Below are positions 43,566 to 53,392 of a stretch of DNA of 64,000 nucleotides, in pieces. The translations under genes and the position numbers were made by a program. Position 1 is the first letter of the stretch. Each line of letters begins with the position of its first letter. This stretch comes from Bacillota bacterium (GTDB lineage Bacteria > Bacillota > Clostridia > Oscillospirales > Ruminococcaceae), in assembly GCA_023388515.1 (NCBI GenBank), contig JAEWGD010000038.1, positions 76,775 through 140,774 on the forward strand. The letters are read 5' to 3'. The notes under the pieces were generated by a model. The model was not told where the DNA came from. It did no database searches and was given only the letters and a program-made list of their open reading frames with translations.

Positions 43566-44247
43566 TTTTAGTTATATTGAAGAAAATTATAAAAGGATTT
43601 TGTATAATGTTGAGGAGTCGGTGGCTAAATATCGAAAGGTTGATGATAAAATCGATATTATTGCTGTTACAAAAACAGTTGCACCTGAAGCCGTTAATTA
43701 TGCGATTTCATGTGGTATAAAAAAGATTGGTGAAAATAGGGTTCAGGAGTTTTTGGTTAAAAAGGAATATTATAATAAAAAAGCAGATATTCACTTTATT
43801 GGGCATCTTCAGACTAATAAGGTTAGGCATTTAATTGAAGATGTAGCTCTTATTCAATCTATTGATAGGATTAAGATTGCAAATGAAGTTAATAGGTTGG
43901 CTGGAATAATGGGGAAGATACAGGATGTTTTAATTGAGGTTAATATTGGTGGAGAGGAGTCCAAGCATGGAATATCATCAAATATGCTTAAAGATACCAT
44001 GTTAGAATTATCCAAATTGGATAATATCAAAATAAAAGGACTTATGACAATACCACCTATTAATGCAGATGAAGAAATTTTTTATAAAATGCAGAAACTT
44101 TATATTGACATTTCAGAAGAAAACATAGATAATATAGATATGGAGATTCTTTCGATGGGTATGTCAAATGATTATCAGATTGCAATAAAATATGGAGCGA
44201 ATATGATTAGGGTTGGAAGTGCTCTTTTCGGTGCGAGGATTTATTAG
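43549..44247 (+). CDS. ylmE: YggS/YlmE family PLP-binding protein
   Basis: Pyridoxal-phosphate homeostasis protein, 232 residues, single-domain alanine-racemase-like barrel. The PLP lysine lies in IIAVTKTVAPE. FIGHLQTNKVR, the SIDR motif and LSMGMSNDYQIAIKYG are typical. Two in-frame ATGs (43549 and 43555) and a TTG at 43546 are possible; 43549 has GAGGG five bases upstream. It overlaps the HlyD-like gene by 17 bases and precedes sepF, as in Bacillus. Confidence 0.93.
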   Translation: MRMETSFSYIEENYKRILYNVEESVAKYRKVDDKIDIIAVTKTVAPEAVNYAISCGIKKIGENRVQEFLVKKEYYNKKADIHFIGHLQTNKVRHLIEDVALIQSIDRIKIANEVNRLAGIMGKIQDVLIEVNIGGEESKHGISSNMLKDTMLELSKLDNIKIKGLMTIPPINADEEIFYKMQKLYIDISEENIDNIDMEILSMGMSNDYQIAIKYGANMIRVGSALFGARIY

Positions 44248-44329
44248 TAGTTTATAAAAATGGCAAGGGTCTTTTGTAGATATAAAATAACCATAAAATA
44301 TATTTAAGAATGCATAGAAGAGGAGATAT

Positions 44330-44770
44330 ATGATGAGAATTTTAGAGAGTATAAAGGAATTTTTTCTACCACCAGATGATGAGGATTATATTCAGGAGCA
44401 ACAACAAGAAACACAGAGCTTTGCTAGAGAACATCAATCTTTTGACACATCTGAGGAGAGAAGGAATAAGGTTGTAAATATACAGGCTACTACACAATTG
44501 CAGGTTGTGCTAGTAAAACCTGAAGTTTTTACAGATGCTAAACAGATTGCTGACCACTTGATAGCAAAGAAAACAGTGGTTTTGAATTTGGAAACAGCCT
44601 CTGCTGATAATAAAAGAAGGATAATTGACTTTTTGGTCGGTGTTGCGTATGCTAATGGCGGAAGTTTGAAGCCTGTTGCTAATCTTACTTATATTATTAC
44701 ACCTTATAATGTAGACTTTATCGGTGAGGATTTAGTTGGCGAATTAGAAAGCAATGGAGTAATTATCTAG
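44330..44770 (+). CDS. sepF: Cell division protein SepF
   Basis: Membrane-tethering partner of FtsZ, 146 residues. The N-terminus is an amphipathic-helix type (MRILESIKEFFLPP), then an acidic and Gln-rich spacer. The DUF552 core (VVLVKPEVFTDAKQIADHL, VVLNLE, FLVGVAYANGG) is conserved. AGGAG precedes two adjacent ATGs (44330 and 44333). Its stop codon overlaps the GTG of ylmH by one base. Confidence 0.94.
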   Translation: MMRILESIKEFFLPPDDEDYIQEQQQETQSFAREHQSFDTSEERRNKVVNIQATTQLQVVLVKPEVFTDAKQIADHLIAKKTVVLNLETASADNKRRIIDFLVGVAYANGGSLKPVANLTYIITPYNVDFIGEDLVGELESNGVII

Positions 44771-45594
44771 TGTTTACAGCTTTCAATTATAATAAATTGA
44801 GTGATGCAGATAAGCTACTTATTGCAAAAATTCAAGATATGATTGAGTTATGCTTGAAGAATTCTATGCCAAGATGCACTTCTTTTTTAGATGAAAGACA
44901 GTGTGCTTTGGTTGTGTCTGGCTTGAAAGTTCAAAGCTATACGCCTAAGGTAGATGAAAAGTCGATGGTTGTAAAAGATTATTCTAAACTAAAATACTTT
45001 ACTTGGGGTGGTTATGAGGGCTCGGAAAGGAAAATTCTGTGTATTCATGATGAATATGATAATCCTGATGTAATAGATGTGCCAATAAAATGTCTAACTT
45101 TTCACTTTCGAAAGGCGGATACACTTTTGCATAGAGATTTTCTTGGCACAATTATGGCGTTGCAAGTAAAGAGGGATGCTGTTGGTGATATTGTAGTTGC
45201 TGATGGTAAGGCACAAGTTATGGTAAGCGATTCTGTAAGTAAATTATTACTGAATGAGATAAATAAGATTGGTAAGGTCGGAGTTAGAATAACTGATGAT
45301 GAAGAATTTAATTTAGATGTTCAGCATAATTTTATAGTAATAAAGGATACAGTTGCCTCATTAAGACTTGATGCTGTCGTTAGTACAGCAATAAATCAAA
45401 GCCGTGAAAAATCGACACAGCTTATTAAAATAGGTTGTATAGCGGTTAATCATTTTCCAGTTAAAACTTCATCCATGATTTTGGAACAGGGTGATGTTTT
45501 TTCGATAAGGGGATATGGAAAATTTATTCTTAGTGAGATAAATGGAACAACCAAAAAGGGAAGAGTTCATATTGAGATAAAAAAATATGTGTAA
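44770..45594 (+). CDS. ylmH: YlmH family S4-domain RNA-binding protein
   Basis: 274 residues. The N-terminal two thirds is the YlmH-specific domain (FLDERQCALV, FTWGGYEGSERKILC, and LGTIMALQVKRDAVGDI). The S4 RNA-binding domain is at the C-terminus (LRLDAVVSTAINQSREKSTQLI). It is linked to ribosome rescue and lies in the division-gene cluster of Gram-positives. It starts with GTG overlapping the sepF stop. Confidence 0.92.
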   Translation: MFTAFNYNKLSDADKLLIAKIQDMIELCLKNSMPRCTSFLDERQCALVVSGLKVQSYTPKVDEKSMVVKDYSKLKYFTWGGYEGSERKILCIHDEYDNPDVIDVPIKCLTFHFRKADTLLHRDFLGTIMALQVKRDAVGDIVVADGKAQVMVSDSVSKLLLNEINKIGKVGVRITDDEEFNLDVQHNFIVIKDTVASLRLDAVVSTAINQSREKSTQLIKIGCIAVNHFPVKTSSMILEQGDVFSIRGYGKFILSEINGTTKKGRVHIEIKKYV

Positions 45595-45606
45595 GAGGTG
45601 AGAAAG

Positions 45607-46269
45607 TTGATTAATGCAAAAGACATTAGTAATAAAAGGTTTGAAAAAGCTGCTTTCGGCTATAAGCAGGAAGAAGTGGATGACTTTTTAAAGGAACTAG
45701 TTTCTGAGTTAACAATGATGCAAAAAGAACGCAATGATATAGAAGGTAAGCTACAAATTCTTGCTGATAAGGTTCGTGAGTATCGACAGGATGAGGAGGC
45801 ATTAAAGGATGCGTTGTTGGGTGCACAAAAACAGGGGCATAGAGTTGTTGCTGAGGCACAGGAAAGGGCACAGAATATCTTGAATGAGGCTGAAGCAAAG
45901 TCATCTAATATGATTGAAGAGGCTGAACAGAGATATGAAAATGCAGTTGAGAAAAATCAAGTTGCAATCGATAAAGAAAGAGCTATTTTGTTGAAAACTC
46001 AGCGTGAAGTAACTGAATTTAAGAAAACTTTATTCGATATGTATAAGGTTCATCTTGAGATGATTTCAGCTTTACCTGAAACTGATGAAGAAGAGATTGA
46101 GGATAGTCAATTTGAGGAAGAAGCACAGGAAGAAGATGTTTCTGTTGAAGAAAACATGAAGGATTCTTTTGCTGCGACTACAACTTTTTCAGCACAGAGA
46201 TTTACTGGTTCTAATGGTTCTTATGAATCTAAGTTTGGAGAATTACAGTTTGGACAGAATAACAAATAA
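45607..46269 (+). CDS. divIVA: Cell-division/polarity protein DivIVA
   Basis: 220 residues. The conserved N-terminal membrane-curvature-binding motif is KDISNKRFEKAAFGYKQEEVDDFL, followed by a long coiled coil (about 30-155) and an acidic tail. GTG at 45598 is in frame, but TTG at 45607 sits six bases after GAGGTG and gives the standard MxxxDI start. It follows ylmH by 12 bases, as in the Bacillus ylm-divIVA-ileS order. Confidence 0.92.
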   Translation: MINAKDISNKRFEKAAFGYKQEEVDDFLKELVSELTMMQKERNDIEGKLQILADKVREYRQDEEALKDALLGAQKQGHRVVAEAQERAQNILNEAEAKSSNMIEEAEQRYENAVEKNQVAIDKERAILLKTQREVTEFKKTLFDMYKVHLEMISALPETDEEEIEDSQFEEEAQEEDVSVEENMKDSFAATTTFSAQRFTGSNGSYESKFGELQFGQNNK

Positions 46270-46326
46270 TGTTTAATGTATATAAGCTTATTCGTGAGAT
46301 ATAAATTAATGCAAAGGAAGTATACG

Positions 46327-49131
46327 ATGTCACAGGATTACAATAAAACTCTAAGTTTACCAGCTACTGAGTTCCCAATGAGAGGCAATTTGCCTAAGAG
46401 AGAACCCGACACATTGGCAAGTTGGGAAGAAAATAGAATGTATTACAAGATGGTGGAGAAAAATGAGGGCAAACCTCTCTATGTTTTACATGATGGACCT
46501 CCATATGCTAATGGGGAAATCCATTTAGGTACCGCCTTAAATAAAACATTGAAGGACATAATTATTAGATATAAGAATATGTCTGGATTTTGTGCACCCT
46601 ATGTTCCAGGTTGGGATACACATGGCTTGCCAATCGAGCTAAAAGCGTTGAAGTCAATTGGTGTACAGGATGGTGCAATTTCGCCTGTTGAATTGCGTAA
46701 GCATTGTCAAGATTTTGCGATGACTCATGTTAATAACCAGATGTCACAGTTTAAAAGGTTGGGTTGTTGGGGAGATTATGATAACCCATATTTAACACTG
46801 AAGCCTGACTTTGAGGCTAAACAAGTTGAAGTTTTTGGCAAGATGGCTAATGATGGATATATGTATAAGGGCTTGAAGCCTGTATACTGGTGTCCAGATT
46901 GCAATACTGCTTTAGCTGAGGCTGAGATTGAGTATGCAAACGACCCATGTCACTCAATATTTGTGAAATTTAATGTAACAGATGATAAGGGTTTATTTAC
47001 TCCATTAGGTGTTGATTTAAAGGATGTTTATTTTGTAATTTGGACAACAACAACATGGACAATACCAGGAAATCTTGCTATTTGTTTAGGTCCTGATTAT
47101 AAATATACATTGGTTAAGGCTAATGGTGAATACTATGTAATGGCGGCTGAACTTGTTGAACCAACGATGAAGTCTGCTAAGATTGATGAGTATGAAACAG
47201 TGGGCTTGTTTGATGGCAAGGATTTGGAAAATGTTCAAACAAAGCACCCTCTTTTTGATAGAAAGTCACCAATAATCATAGGTGACCATGTTACGCTTGA
47301 AAGTGGTACAGGTTGTGTACATACTGCTCCTGGACATGGTGTAGATGACTTTGAGGTTTGTAAAAAGTATCCTGAAATTGGGATAATAGTTCCTGTTGAT
47401 TCTAAGGGAAAGCTGACTGATGAAGCTGGAGAATTCAGTGGTTTATCAACAGAAGCATCAAATAAAGTTATTGCAAAGCGACTTGAAGAAGAAAATAGCT
47501 TGCTTGCAGTTGAGAAGATTATTCACCAATATCCACATTGCTGGAGATGTAATAATCCTATTATTTTCAGGGCTACTGAGCAGTGGTTCTGTTCGATTAA
47601 TGGCTTTAAGGATGAGGCTATAAAGGCAATTGAGGACGTAAGATGGATACCATCATGGGGTGAAGAACGAATTAAAGGGATGGTTCGTGATAGAAGTGAC
47701 TGGTGCATTTCAAGACAGCGTACATGGGGAGTTCCAATTCCAATTATTTACTGCGTAGATTGTAATAAACCAATTGTTAATGAAATAACTATAAAGGCAA
47801 TTTCTGACTTATTTAGAGCAGAAGGTGCTGATGCATGGTACACGAGAGAGCTTAAGGATTTCATTCCTAGCAGTGTGAAATGTGAATGTGGTTGTTCTGA
47901 ATTTACAAAAGAAACCGATATTATGGACGTTTGGTTTGATAGTGGGGTTTCTCATGCGGCAGTTTTAGAGGAACGTGATAACTTGCGTTGGCCTGCTGAT
48001 TTATATCTTGAGGGTGCGGATCAGTACAGAGGTTGGTTCCAGTCATCACTTCTTACATCCGTTGTTTGGAAGGGTACAGCACCATATAAGGCTGTTTGTA
48101 CACATGGTTGGGTTGTTGATGGTGAAGGTAAAAAGATGGCGAAGTCTTTGGGGAATGGAATTGCTCCTGAAGAAATTATCAAGCAATACGGTGCAGATAT
48201 TTTAAGGTTATGGGTTGCATCATCTGATTATCATTCAGATATAAGAATTTCTCCGGAAATATTGAAACAGCTTTCTGATGCTTATAAAAAGATTAGAAAC
48301 ACTGCAAGGTTTATTTTGGGTAATATTTCAAATGGTAATGGATTTAATCCTAATACAGATAGTATAAAAAATGAGGATTTACTTGAAATTGATAAGTGGG
48401 CATTAATGCGTCTTGACAGCTTGATTGATAGGGTTAATAAAGGCTATGATGACTTTGATTTCCATATAGCTTTCCATAGCATTTACAGTTTTTGTGTTAC
48501 TGATATGTCTAATTTTTATTTGGATATTATTAAAGATAGATTGTATTGTGAAGAGGAAAATTCTACGCAAAGACGTGCTGCACAGACAACAATTTACAAA
48601 ATATTGAGTGCAATTTCTAGGTTGATTTCACCGATTATACCATATACAGCAGAAGAAATTTGGTCTTATATTCCTCATACAGATGATGAGGATATGGCTA
48701 GTATTTCACTTAATGAGATGCCGAGTAAATCAGGTCTTGTATTTTCTGATGAGTTTAACAAGAAGTGGAGTTTAATATCAGCATTGCGTGAGGATGCTAA
48801 GAAAGCACTTGAAATTAAACGTACTGATAAGGTAATTGGTGCATCACTTGAGGCTAAGTTGGAAATACTATGCAATAGTGATGAAAAGTTTGAGGAAGTT
48901 ATGGCGTTATCTGATGAACTTGCTAAAACCACTATAGTTTCTGAAGTTACCGTTATTAAGGGCGATTCTGGAGAATTCAAAGGCGATTTGTTTGAAAGCG
49001 ACGGAATAAGTTTTAATGCAATTAAAGCAGACGGTGAAAAGTGTGAACGTTGCTGGATGTACGCTGAAGAAGTTGGTAAAAATGAAAAACACCCAACACT
49101 ATGTGGAAGATGTGCATCAGTTATTGATTAA
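46327..49131 (+). CDS. ileS: Isoleucyl-tRNA synthetase
   Basis: Class I aminoacyl-tRNA synthetase of 934 residues. The HIGH-type signature is HLGTAL (about 65), the KMSKS loop appears as KKMAKS (about 602), and the CP1 editing domain lies between (TTTWTIPGN, and GHGVDDFEV). The C-terminal zinc site has CERC and CGRC. The frame is open from 46276, but ATG at 46327 follows AAAGGAAG and gives MSQDYNKTLSLP, like known IleS. There is no T-box leader: only 57 bases separate it from divIVA. Confidence 0.96.
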   Translation: MSQDYNKTLSLPATEFPMRGNLPKREPDTLASWEENRMYYKMVEKNEGKPLYVLHDGPPYANGEIHLGTALNKTLKDIIIRYKNMSGFCAPYVPGWDTHGLPIELKALKSIGVQDGAISPVELRKHCQDFAMTHVNNQMSQFKRLGCWGDYDNPYLTLKPDFEAKQVEVFGKMANDGYMYKGLKPVYWCPDCNTALAEAEIEYANDPCHSIFVKFNVTDDKGLFTPLGVDLKDVYFVIWTTTTWTIPGNLAICLGPDYKYTLVKANGEYYVMAAELVEPTMKSAKIDEYETVGLFDGKDLENVQTKHPLFDRKSPIIIGDHVTLESGTGCVHTAPGHGVDDFEVCKKYPEIGIIVPVDSKGKLTDEAGEFSGLSTEASNKVIAKRLEEENSLLAVEKIIHQYPHCWRCNNPIIFRATEQWFCSINGFKDEAIKAIEDVRWIPSWGEERIKGMVRDRSDWCISRQRTWGVPIPIIYCVDCNKPIVNEITIKAISDLFRAEGADAWYTRELKDFIPSSVKCECGCSEFTKETDIMDVWFDSGVSHAAVLEERDNLRWPADLYLEGADQYRGWFQSSLLTSVVWKGTAPYKAVCTHGWVVDGEGKKMAKSLGNGIAPEEIIKQYGADILRLWVASSDYHSDIRISPEILKQLSDAYKKIRNTARFILGNISNGNGFNPNTDSIKNEDLLEIDKWALMRLDSLIDRVNKGYDDFDFHIAFHSIYSFCVTDMSNFYLDIIKDRLYCEEENSTQRRAAQTTIYKILSAISRLISPIIPYTAEEIWSYIPHTDDEDMASISLNEMPSKSGLVFSDEFNKKWSLISALREDAKKALEIKRTDKVIGASLEAKLEILCNSDEKFEEVMALSDELAKTTIVSEVTVIKGDSGEFKGDLFESDGISFNAIKADGEKCERCWMYAEEVGKNEKHPTLCGRCASVID

Positions 49132-49155
49132 ATAGCGAAACTTATACATTAAAGG

Positions 49156-49183
49156 TAGGGGTTCAAATTTTGAACCCCTATTT
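49156..49183 (+). terminator. Terminator after ileS
   Basis: A 12-bp perfect inverted repeat (TAGGGGTTCAAA at 49156-49167 with its complement at 49169-49180) with almost no loop, followed by a short T-rich tail. It separates ileS from lspA. Confidence 0.7.
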
Positions 49184-49207
49184 GATTAATTTTAGTGGAG
49201 GGATATT

Positions 49208-49729
49208 TTGTTAATTATTATTTTCATTGCATCTTGTGCTTTGGTTGGAATTGATCAGATAATTAAGGTGTGGGCAGTAGAAAATTTAGCGAGACAAAGC
49301 TCTAGGCAGTTTATAAAAATAGGTGGTAAGGAGATAATTAACCTAACATATTTGGAAAATGATGGGGCGTTGTTTGGGAGCTTCAGTGGTTTGAGGTGGC
49401 TTCTAATCATATCAGTGGTTATTCTTGTATCTGCTTGCATAATTTTTATTATTAAGAATTACAAAAAGTCATCTAAGCTGTTAATATTCTGCCTTACACT
49501 TGTAGTTAGTGGTGGAATAGGAAATCTTATTGACAGAATTTTTCGTGGTGGAGTTGTAGTTGACTATATAGAAGTTAGATTATTTAATTTTGCTATATTC
49601 AATTTTGCAGATTGCTGTGTTACAATTGGGGCAATAATACTCGCAGTATATGTAATTTTCATTGATGGCAAAAAACCTAAATCAGAAGTGGCATTGAATG
49701 AGGAAAAGGTTGAGATAGAGGATGAATAA
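49208..49729 (+). CDS. lspA: Lipoprotein signal peptidase LspA
   Basis: Aspartyl membrane protease that removes lipoprotein signal peptides, 173 residues with four membrane segments. The catalytic aspartates lie in GNLIDRIFRGGVVVDYI and FNFADCCVTIG, and LENDGALFGSF matches the NxGaAF motif. The start is TTG at 49208 with GGAGGG upstream. The lipoproteins in this window (ApbE, solute-binding protein) would be substrates. It overlaps the rluD-like gene by 8 bases. Confidence 0.95.
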   Translation: MLIIIFIASCALVGIDQIIKVWAVENLARQSSRQFIKIGGKEIINLTYLENDGALFGSFSGLRWLLIISVVILVSACIIFIIKNYKKSSKLLIFCLTLVVSGGIGNLIDRIFRGGVVVDYIEVRLFNFAIFNFADCCVTIGAIILAVYVIFIDGKKPKSEVALNEEKVEIEDE

Positions 49730-50630
49730 TATTACCATTACTGTTGAAAAGGAATTTGAGGGCTTGCGACTGGATAAATGGCTTGCTGAACAGAATTTGG
49801 ATTTGACAAGAACTGCATTGCAGGGACTTATTGAAAACGGTAATATTTTAGTGAATAATCAGAAGGTTGCTAAAAACTATAAGCAAAGAAATGCTGATAT
49901 TATTACAATTTCTATACCTGAACCTGAAAAACTAGATGTTATTGCTGAGGATATTCCAATTGAAATTGTGTATGAGGATAAAGATTTATTAGTTGTCAAC
50001 AAGCCTAAGGGAATGGTTGTTCACCCAGCTGTTGGCAATTATAATGGCACACTGGTGAATGCACTTTTGTATTGCTGTGAGGGAAAATTATCCTCCATTA
50101 ATGGCGTTATTCGTCCAGGAATTGTTCATCGGATTGACAAAAACACAAGTGGACTTTTGATTGTAGCTAAAAATGACAAGGCACATTTAGGGCTTTCTGA
50201 GCAAATTAAAGCCCATAGTTTTACTAGGGAATATGAGGCGATAGTATGGGGACATTTTAAGGACAATAGAGGCACGATAGACTTACCAATTGGTAGGAGT
50301 CATTTTGACAGAAAGAAGATGTGCGTTACGGAGAGAAATTCCAAAAATGCAATAACTCATTATGAAGTTATTGCAGATTACAGGCAGTATACACATCTTA
50401 GAATTAAGCTTGAAACTGGAAGGACACATCAAATAAGGGTTCATATGTCATATGTTGGACATCCTGTTTTAGGAGATGATGTTTATGGAAAAGCATATAA
50501 GGGAATTGATGGGCAGTGCCTTCATGCAAAAAAAATCGGGTTTATTCACCCTATTACAGACGAATATATGGAGTTTGACAGTCTTTTGCCTGATTATTTT
50601 ATAGATATGATAAGGAGAATTGGTAATTGA
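49722..50630 (+). CDS. RluA/RluD family pseudouridine synthase
   Basis: 302 residues: an N-terminal S4 domain (LRLDKWLAEQNLDLTRTAL) and the synthase domain with the catalytic Asp in RIDKNTSGLLIVAKN. The C-terminal GRTHQIRVHMSYVGHPVLGD is typical. It is probably the Bacillus YlyB equivalent, which also follows lspA; the exact uridines modified are not known. It overlaps both neighbours by a few bases. Confidence 0.93.
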   Translation: MNNITITVEKEFEGLRLDKWLAEQNLDLTRTALQGLIENGNILVNNQKVAKNYKQRNADIITISIPEPEKLDVIAEDIPIEIVYEDKDLLVVNKPKGMVVHPAVGNYNGTLVNALLYCCEGKLSSINGVIRPGIVHRIDKNTSGLLIVAKNDKAHLGLSEQIKAHSFTREYEAIVWGHFKDNRGTIDLPIGRSHFDRKKMCVTERNSKNAITHYEVIADYRQYTHLRIKLETGRTHQIRVHMSYVGHPVLGDDVYGKAYKGIDGQCLHAKKIGFIHPITDEYMEFDSLLPDYFIDMIRRIGN

Positions 50631-51448
50631 TGAAGTTTTTTGAGGATATTTCAAAGTTATTACTTATAAGTGATTTAGACGGAACGCTTTTGCCAAGCAA
50701 TAAGTTGCTTTCAAAAGTAGATTTAGACGCAATAAAAAAGTTCAGGAGTTTAGGTGGAAAATTCACAATTGCAACAGGAAGAACGCTCCAATCAGTGCGG
50801 TGTTATTTTGATGAATTGAAGTTAGATATTCCATTTATACTATATAATGGTGCAATTATCTATGACTTAGAACAAGAAAAATCACTGTTTGAAAAGGAAT
50901 TACCATCAGTTTCAAGGGAAATTATTTCCGATGTTTTAAATAAAAACCCTGAGGTTGCGTGTGAAATTCTGACGCTTGATAATATATATATACCACAAAA
51001 CAACGAGGTTGAGGACAGGCATGTTGAGCTTTGCAAGGTAAATCCTGTGTATGTTGGATTGGATAAAATACCTGATGGTGGCTGGGTCAAAGCTTTGTTT
51101 GCGATGAACCCTGATGTTTTGCCTAAGCTGATTAATTATATTGATTCTAAAGGCTATAATGATGTTGACTTTGTTAAGTCAGCTAATATTTTCTATGAGG
51201 TGCTTCCTAAGAATTGTTCAAAAGGAAGTGCGTTAAAGGAATATGTTAAGATAATGGGGTTGGAAGATCATAAAATTATAGCTGTTGGCGACTACCATAA
51301 CGATATAGAAATGATAAGCTTTGCTAATTTAGGAGTGGGAACAGCAAATGCACAGTCAGAGGTTAAGAAAATTGCTGATTTGAATTTGACGAAAACAAAT
51401 AATGAGGGGGCAATTGCTGAACTGATAGGATATATTTTATCAAGATAG
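50627..51448 (+). CDS. HAD-IIB (Cof-type) phosphatase
   Basis: 273 residues. Haloacid-dehalogenase motifs are present: motif I ISDLDGTLLPS, motif II ATGRT, and motif IV VGDYHNDIEMI. The inserted cap domain (about 85-190) fits the Cof subfamily, which dephosphorylates sugar phosphates or flavin precursors; the substrate is unknown. TTG at 50627 or ATG at 50630 may be the start; AAGGAG lies at 50612-50617. It overlaps the previous gene by 4 bases. Confidence 0.88.
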   Translation: MMKFFEDISKLLLISDLDGTLLPSNKLLSKVDLDAIKKFRSLGGKFTIATGRTLQSVRCYFDELKLDIPFILYNGAIIYDLEQEKSLFEKELPSVSREIISDVLNKNPEVACEILTLDNIYIPQNNEVEDRHVELCKVNPVYVGLDKIPDGGWVKALFAMNPDVLPKLINYIDSKGYNDVDFVKSANIFYEVLPKNCSKGSALKEYVKIMGLEDHKIIAVGDYHNDIEMISFANLGVGTANAQSEVKKIADLNLTKTNNEGAIAELIGYILSR

Positions 51449-51477
51449 TTGAAATATGAAAAAATAAATGATATAAT
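51449..51477 (+). promoter_or_regulatory. Sigma-A promoter of the transketolase genes
   Basis: TTGAAA (51449-51454), a 17-base spacer and TATAAT (51472-51477). The leader is about 30 bases to the ribosome site. Confidence 0.78.
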
Positions 51478-51522
51478 AAAAAATATAAATTTTAGATTTA
51501 TCGCTAAACTTGGAGGGTGAAA

Positions 51523-52365
51523 ATGGATCAAATGATAAAAAAGCAACTAGAAATAACTGCTTGCAAGGTAAGAATGGGCGTAATTGAGGCGACATATAAC
51601 GCTAAATCTGGACATCCTGGCGGCTCATTGTCTATTTCAGATTTGCTGACTTATTTATATTATGTTAAGATGAATGTAGATGTAAAAAATTCTAAGATGC
51701 ACGAAAGGGATAGACTTGTGCTATCAAAGGGGCATTGTGCTCCTGGACTTTATTCTGTTTTAGCACAGAAGGGCTTTTTTGATGAAAGTGAATTGAAAAA
51801 GTTAAGACATATCGGAGCAATGCTTCAGGGGCATCCCGATATGAAAGGTACTCCTGGTGTGGATATGACAACTGGCTCATTGGGTCAGGGGATTTCTGCT
51901 GCTTGTGGAATGGCACTGTCTGGCAAGGTTTCTAATGATGATTATAAAGTATATGCAATTTTAGGTGACGGAGAACTTGAAGAGGGACAGGTTTGGGAAG
52001 CAGCAATGTTTGCGGCTCATTATAACTTGGATAACTTAATAGCAATTATTGACAATAACGGCTTGCAGATTGACGGTAAAATTACTGAAATATGCTCACC
52101 TGAACCTATTACTGATAAGTTTGCGGCATTTGGTTGGCATGTTATCACAATGAATGCACATGATTTTGAAGATATAGAAAGAGCTTTTAATGAGGCAGAG
52201 AAAGTAAGTGGAAAGCCTGTTGCAATCATACAGAAGAGTGTTAAGGGTAAGGGCGTTTCTTTTATGGAAAATCAAGTTTCTTGGCATGGTCAAGCACCAA
52301 ATGAAGAACAATACAAACAGGCGATGCTTGAACTTAGTGAAGAATTGAAAGGTCTGGAGGGTTAA
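51523..52365 (+). CDS. Transketolase, N-terminal (thiamine diphosphate-binding) subunit
   Basis: 280 residues, the first half of a split transketolase. The start of the family is clear (SGHPGGSLSISDLLTYLYY), as are RDRLVLSKGHCAPGLYSV, TGSLGQGISAACGMAL and the ThDP motif GDGELEEGQVWEAAMFAAHYNLDNLIAIIDNNG. It acts with the next gene's product in the pentose phosphate pathway. GTG at 51517 lies inside the GGAGGG site, so ATG at 51523 is the better start. It overlaps its partner by one base. Confidence 0.94.
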   Translation: MDQMIKKQLEITACKVRMGVIEATYNAKSGHPGGSLSISDLLTYLYYVKMNVDVKNSKMHERDRLVLSKGHCAPGLYSVLAQKGFFDESELKKLRHIGAMLQGHPDMKGTPGVDMTTGSLGQGISAACGMALSGKVSNDDYKVYAILGDGELEEGQVWEAAMFAAHYNLDNLIAIIDNNGLQIDGKITEICSPEPITDKFAAFGWHVITMNAHDFEDIERAFNEAEKVSGKPVAIIQKSVKGKGVSFMENQVSWHGQAPNEEQYKQAMLELSEELKGLEG

Positions 52366-53318
52366 TGATGGGTGATATTATAAAAAAAGCGACTAGAGAA
52401 AGCTATGGAGAGGCATTAAGGGACTTAGCAGAAAAGTATGAGAACCTTGTTGTATTGGACGCTGACTTAGCGGCTGCTACCAAAACAGGGGTTTTTAGAG
52501 GAGCTTATCCAGACAGATTTTTCAATTGTGGTATTGCAGAAGCAAATATGATGGGTGTTGCAGCTGGGCTTGCGACAACTGGAAAGATTCCGTTTGCAAG
52601 CACTTTCGCTATGTTTGCGGCAGGGAGAGCGTTTGAAATTGTAAGAAACTCAATAGGATACCCACATTTAAATGTAAAAATAGGTGCAACTCATGCTGGC
52701 GTATCTGTCGGTGAAGATGGTGCTACCCATCAGTGTAATGAAGATGTTGCGTTGATGAGAACAATTCCTGGAATGACTGTAATTGTACCTTCTGATGATA
52801 TTGAGGCAAGGGCAGCAGTTGAGGCAGCAATTTTGCATGATGGACCTGTTTATTTGAGATTTGGACGTTTGCCAACTCCTATTTTCAATGATAAGGATAA
52901 ATACAAATTTGAAATAGGCAAGGGAATTTTGTTGAAAGATGGTAAAGATGTTACCATTGTAGCATCAGGTTTGATGGTTAGTGAAGCTTTGGAGGCTGCA
53001 AAGGAACTTGAAAAAGAAAATATAAATGCTAGGGTAATTAATATCCACACAGTTAAACCTTTGGATAGAGATATAATATGTAAAGCAGCTGAAGAAACAG
53101 GGTTTATTGTAACTGTTGAGGAGCATAGTGTGATTGGTGGTTTAGGTGCTGCCGTTGCTGAAGTTGTAACTGAATGTTGTCCTACAAGGGTTATAAAAAT
53201 TGGTGTTAATGATGAGTTTGGATATTCGGGACCTGGAACGGAGCTTTTAAAAGCTTTCGGATTATGTAGCGAAAATATTGTTACGAAGGTTAAAGAAGCA
53301 ATTAAAAACATAAAATAA
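52365..53318 (+). CDS. Transketolase, C-terminal subunit
   Basis: 317 residues, the second half of the split enzyme. The pyrimidine-binding domain has NCGIAEANMMGVAAGLA and TFAMFAAGRAFEIVRN. The C-terminal domain holds VEEHSVIGGLGAAVAEVV. ATG at 52365 or 52368 follows GGAGG. The overlap with the N-terminal subunit suggests equal production of the two chains. A hairpin follows the stop. Confidence 0.94.
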   Translation: MMGDIIKKATRESYGEALRDLAEKYENLVVLDADLAAATKTGVFRGAYPDRFFNCGIAEANMMGVAAGLATTGKIPFASTFAMFAAGRAFEIVRNSIGYPHLNVKIGATHAGVSVGEDGATHQCNEDVALMRTIPGMTVIVPSDDIEARAAVEAAILHDGPVYLRFGRLPTPIFNDKDKYKFEIGKGILLKDGKDVTIVASGLMVSEALEAAKELEKENINARVINIHTVKPLDRDIICKAAEETGFIVTVEEHSVIGGLGAAVAEVVTECCPTRVIKIGVNDEFGYSGPGTELLKAFGLCSENIVTKVKEAIKNIK

Positions 53319-53320
53319 AT

Positions 53321-53355
53321 TTAACAGGAGAATAGACTAGCTACTCTCCTGTTAA
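53321..53355. terminator. Hairpin between transketolase and the spore-protein gene
   Basis: An 11-bp perfect stem (TTAACAGGAGA at 53321-53331 with its complement at 53345-53355). It lies between convergent genes and can serve both, though the T-tracts are modest. Confidence 0.65.
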
Positions 53356-53392
53356 TTATACTATATTAAATTCTAGCTATATCGAATTATAA

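Noticed and set aside
46270..46326. Possible T-box leader of ileS
   Set aside because: Only 57 bases separate divIVA from ileS, far too short for a T-box, and no terminator hairpin is present.
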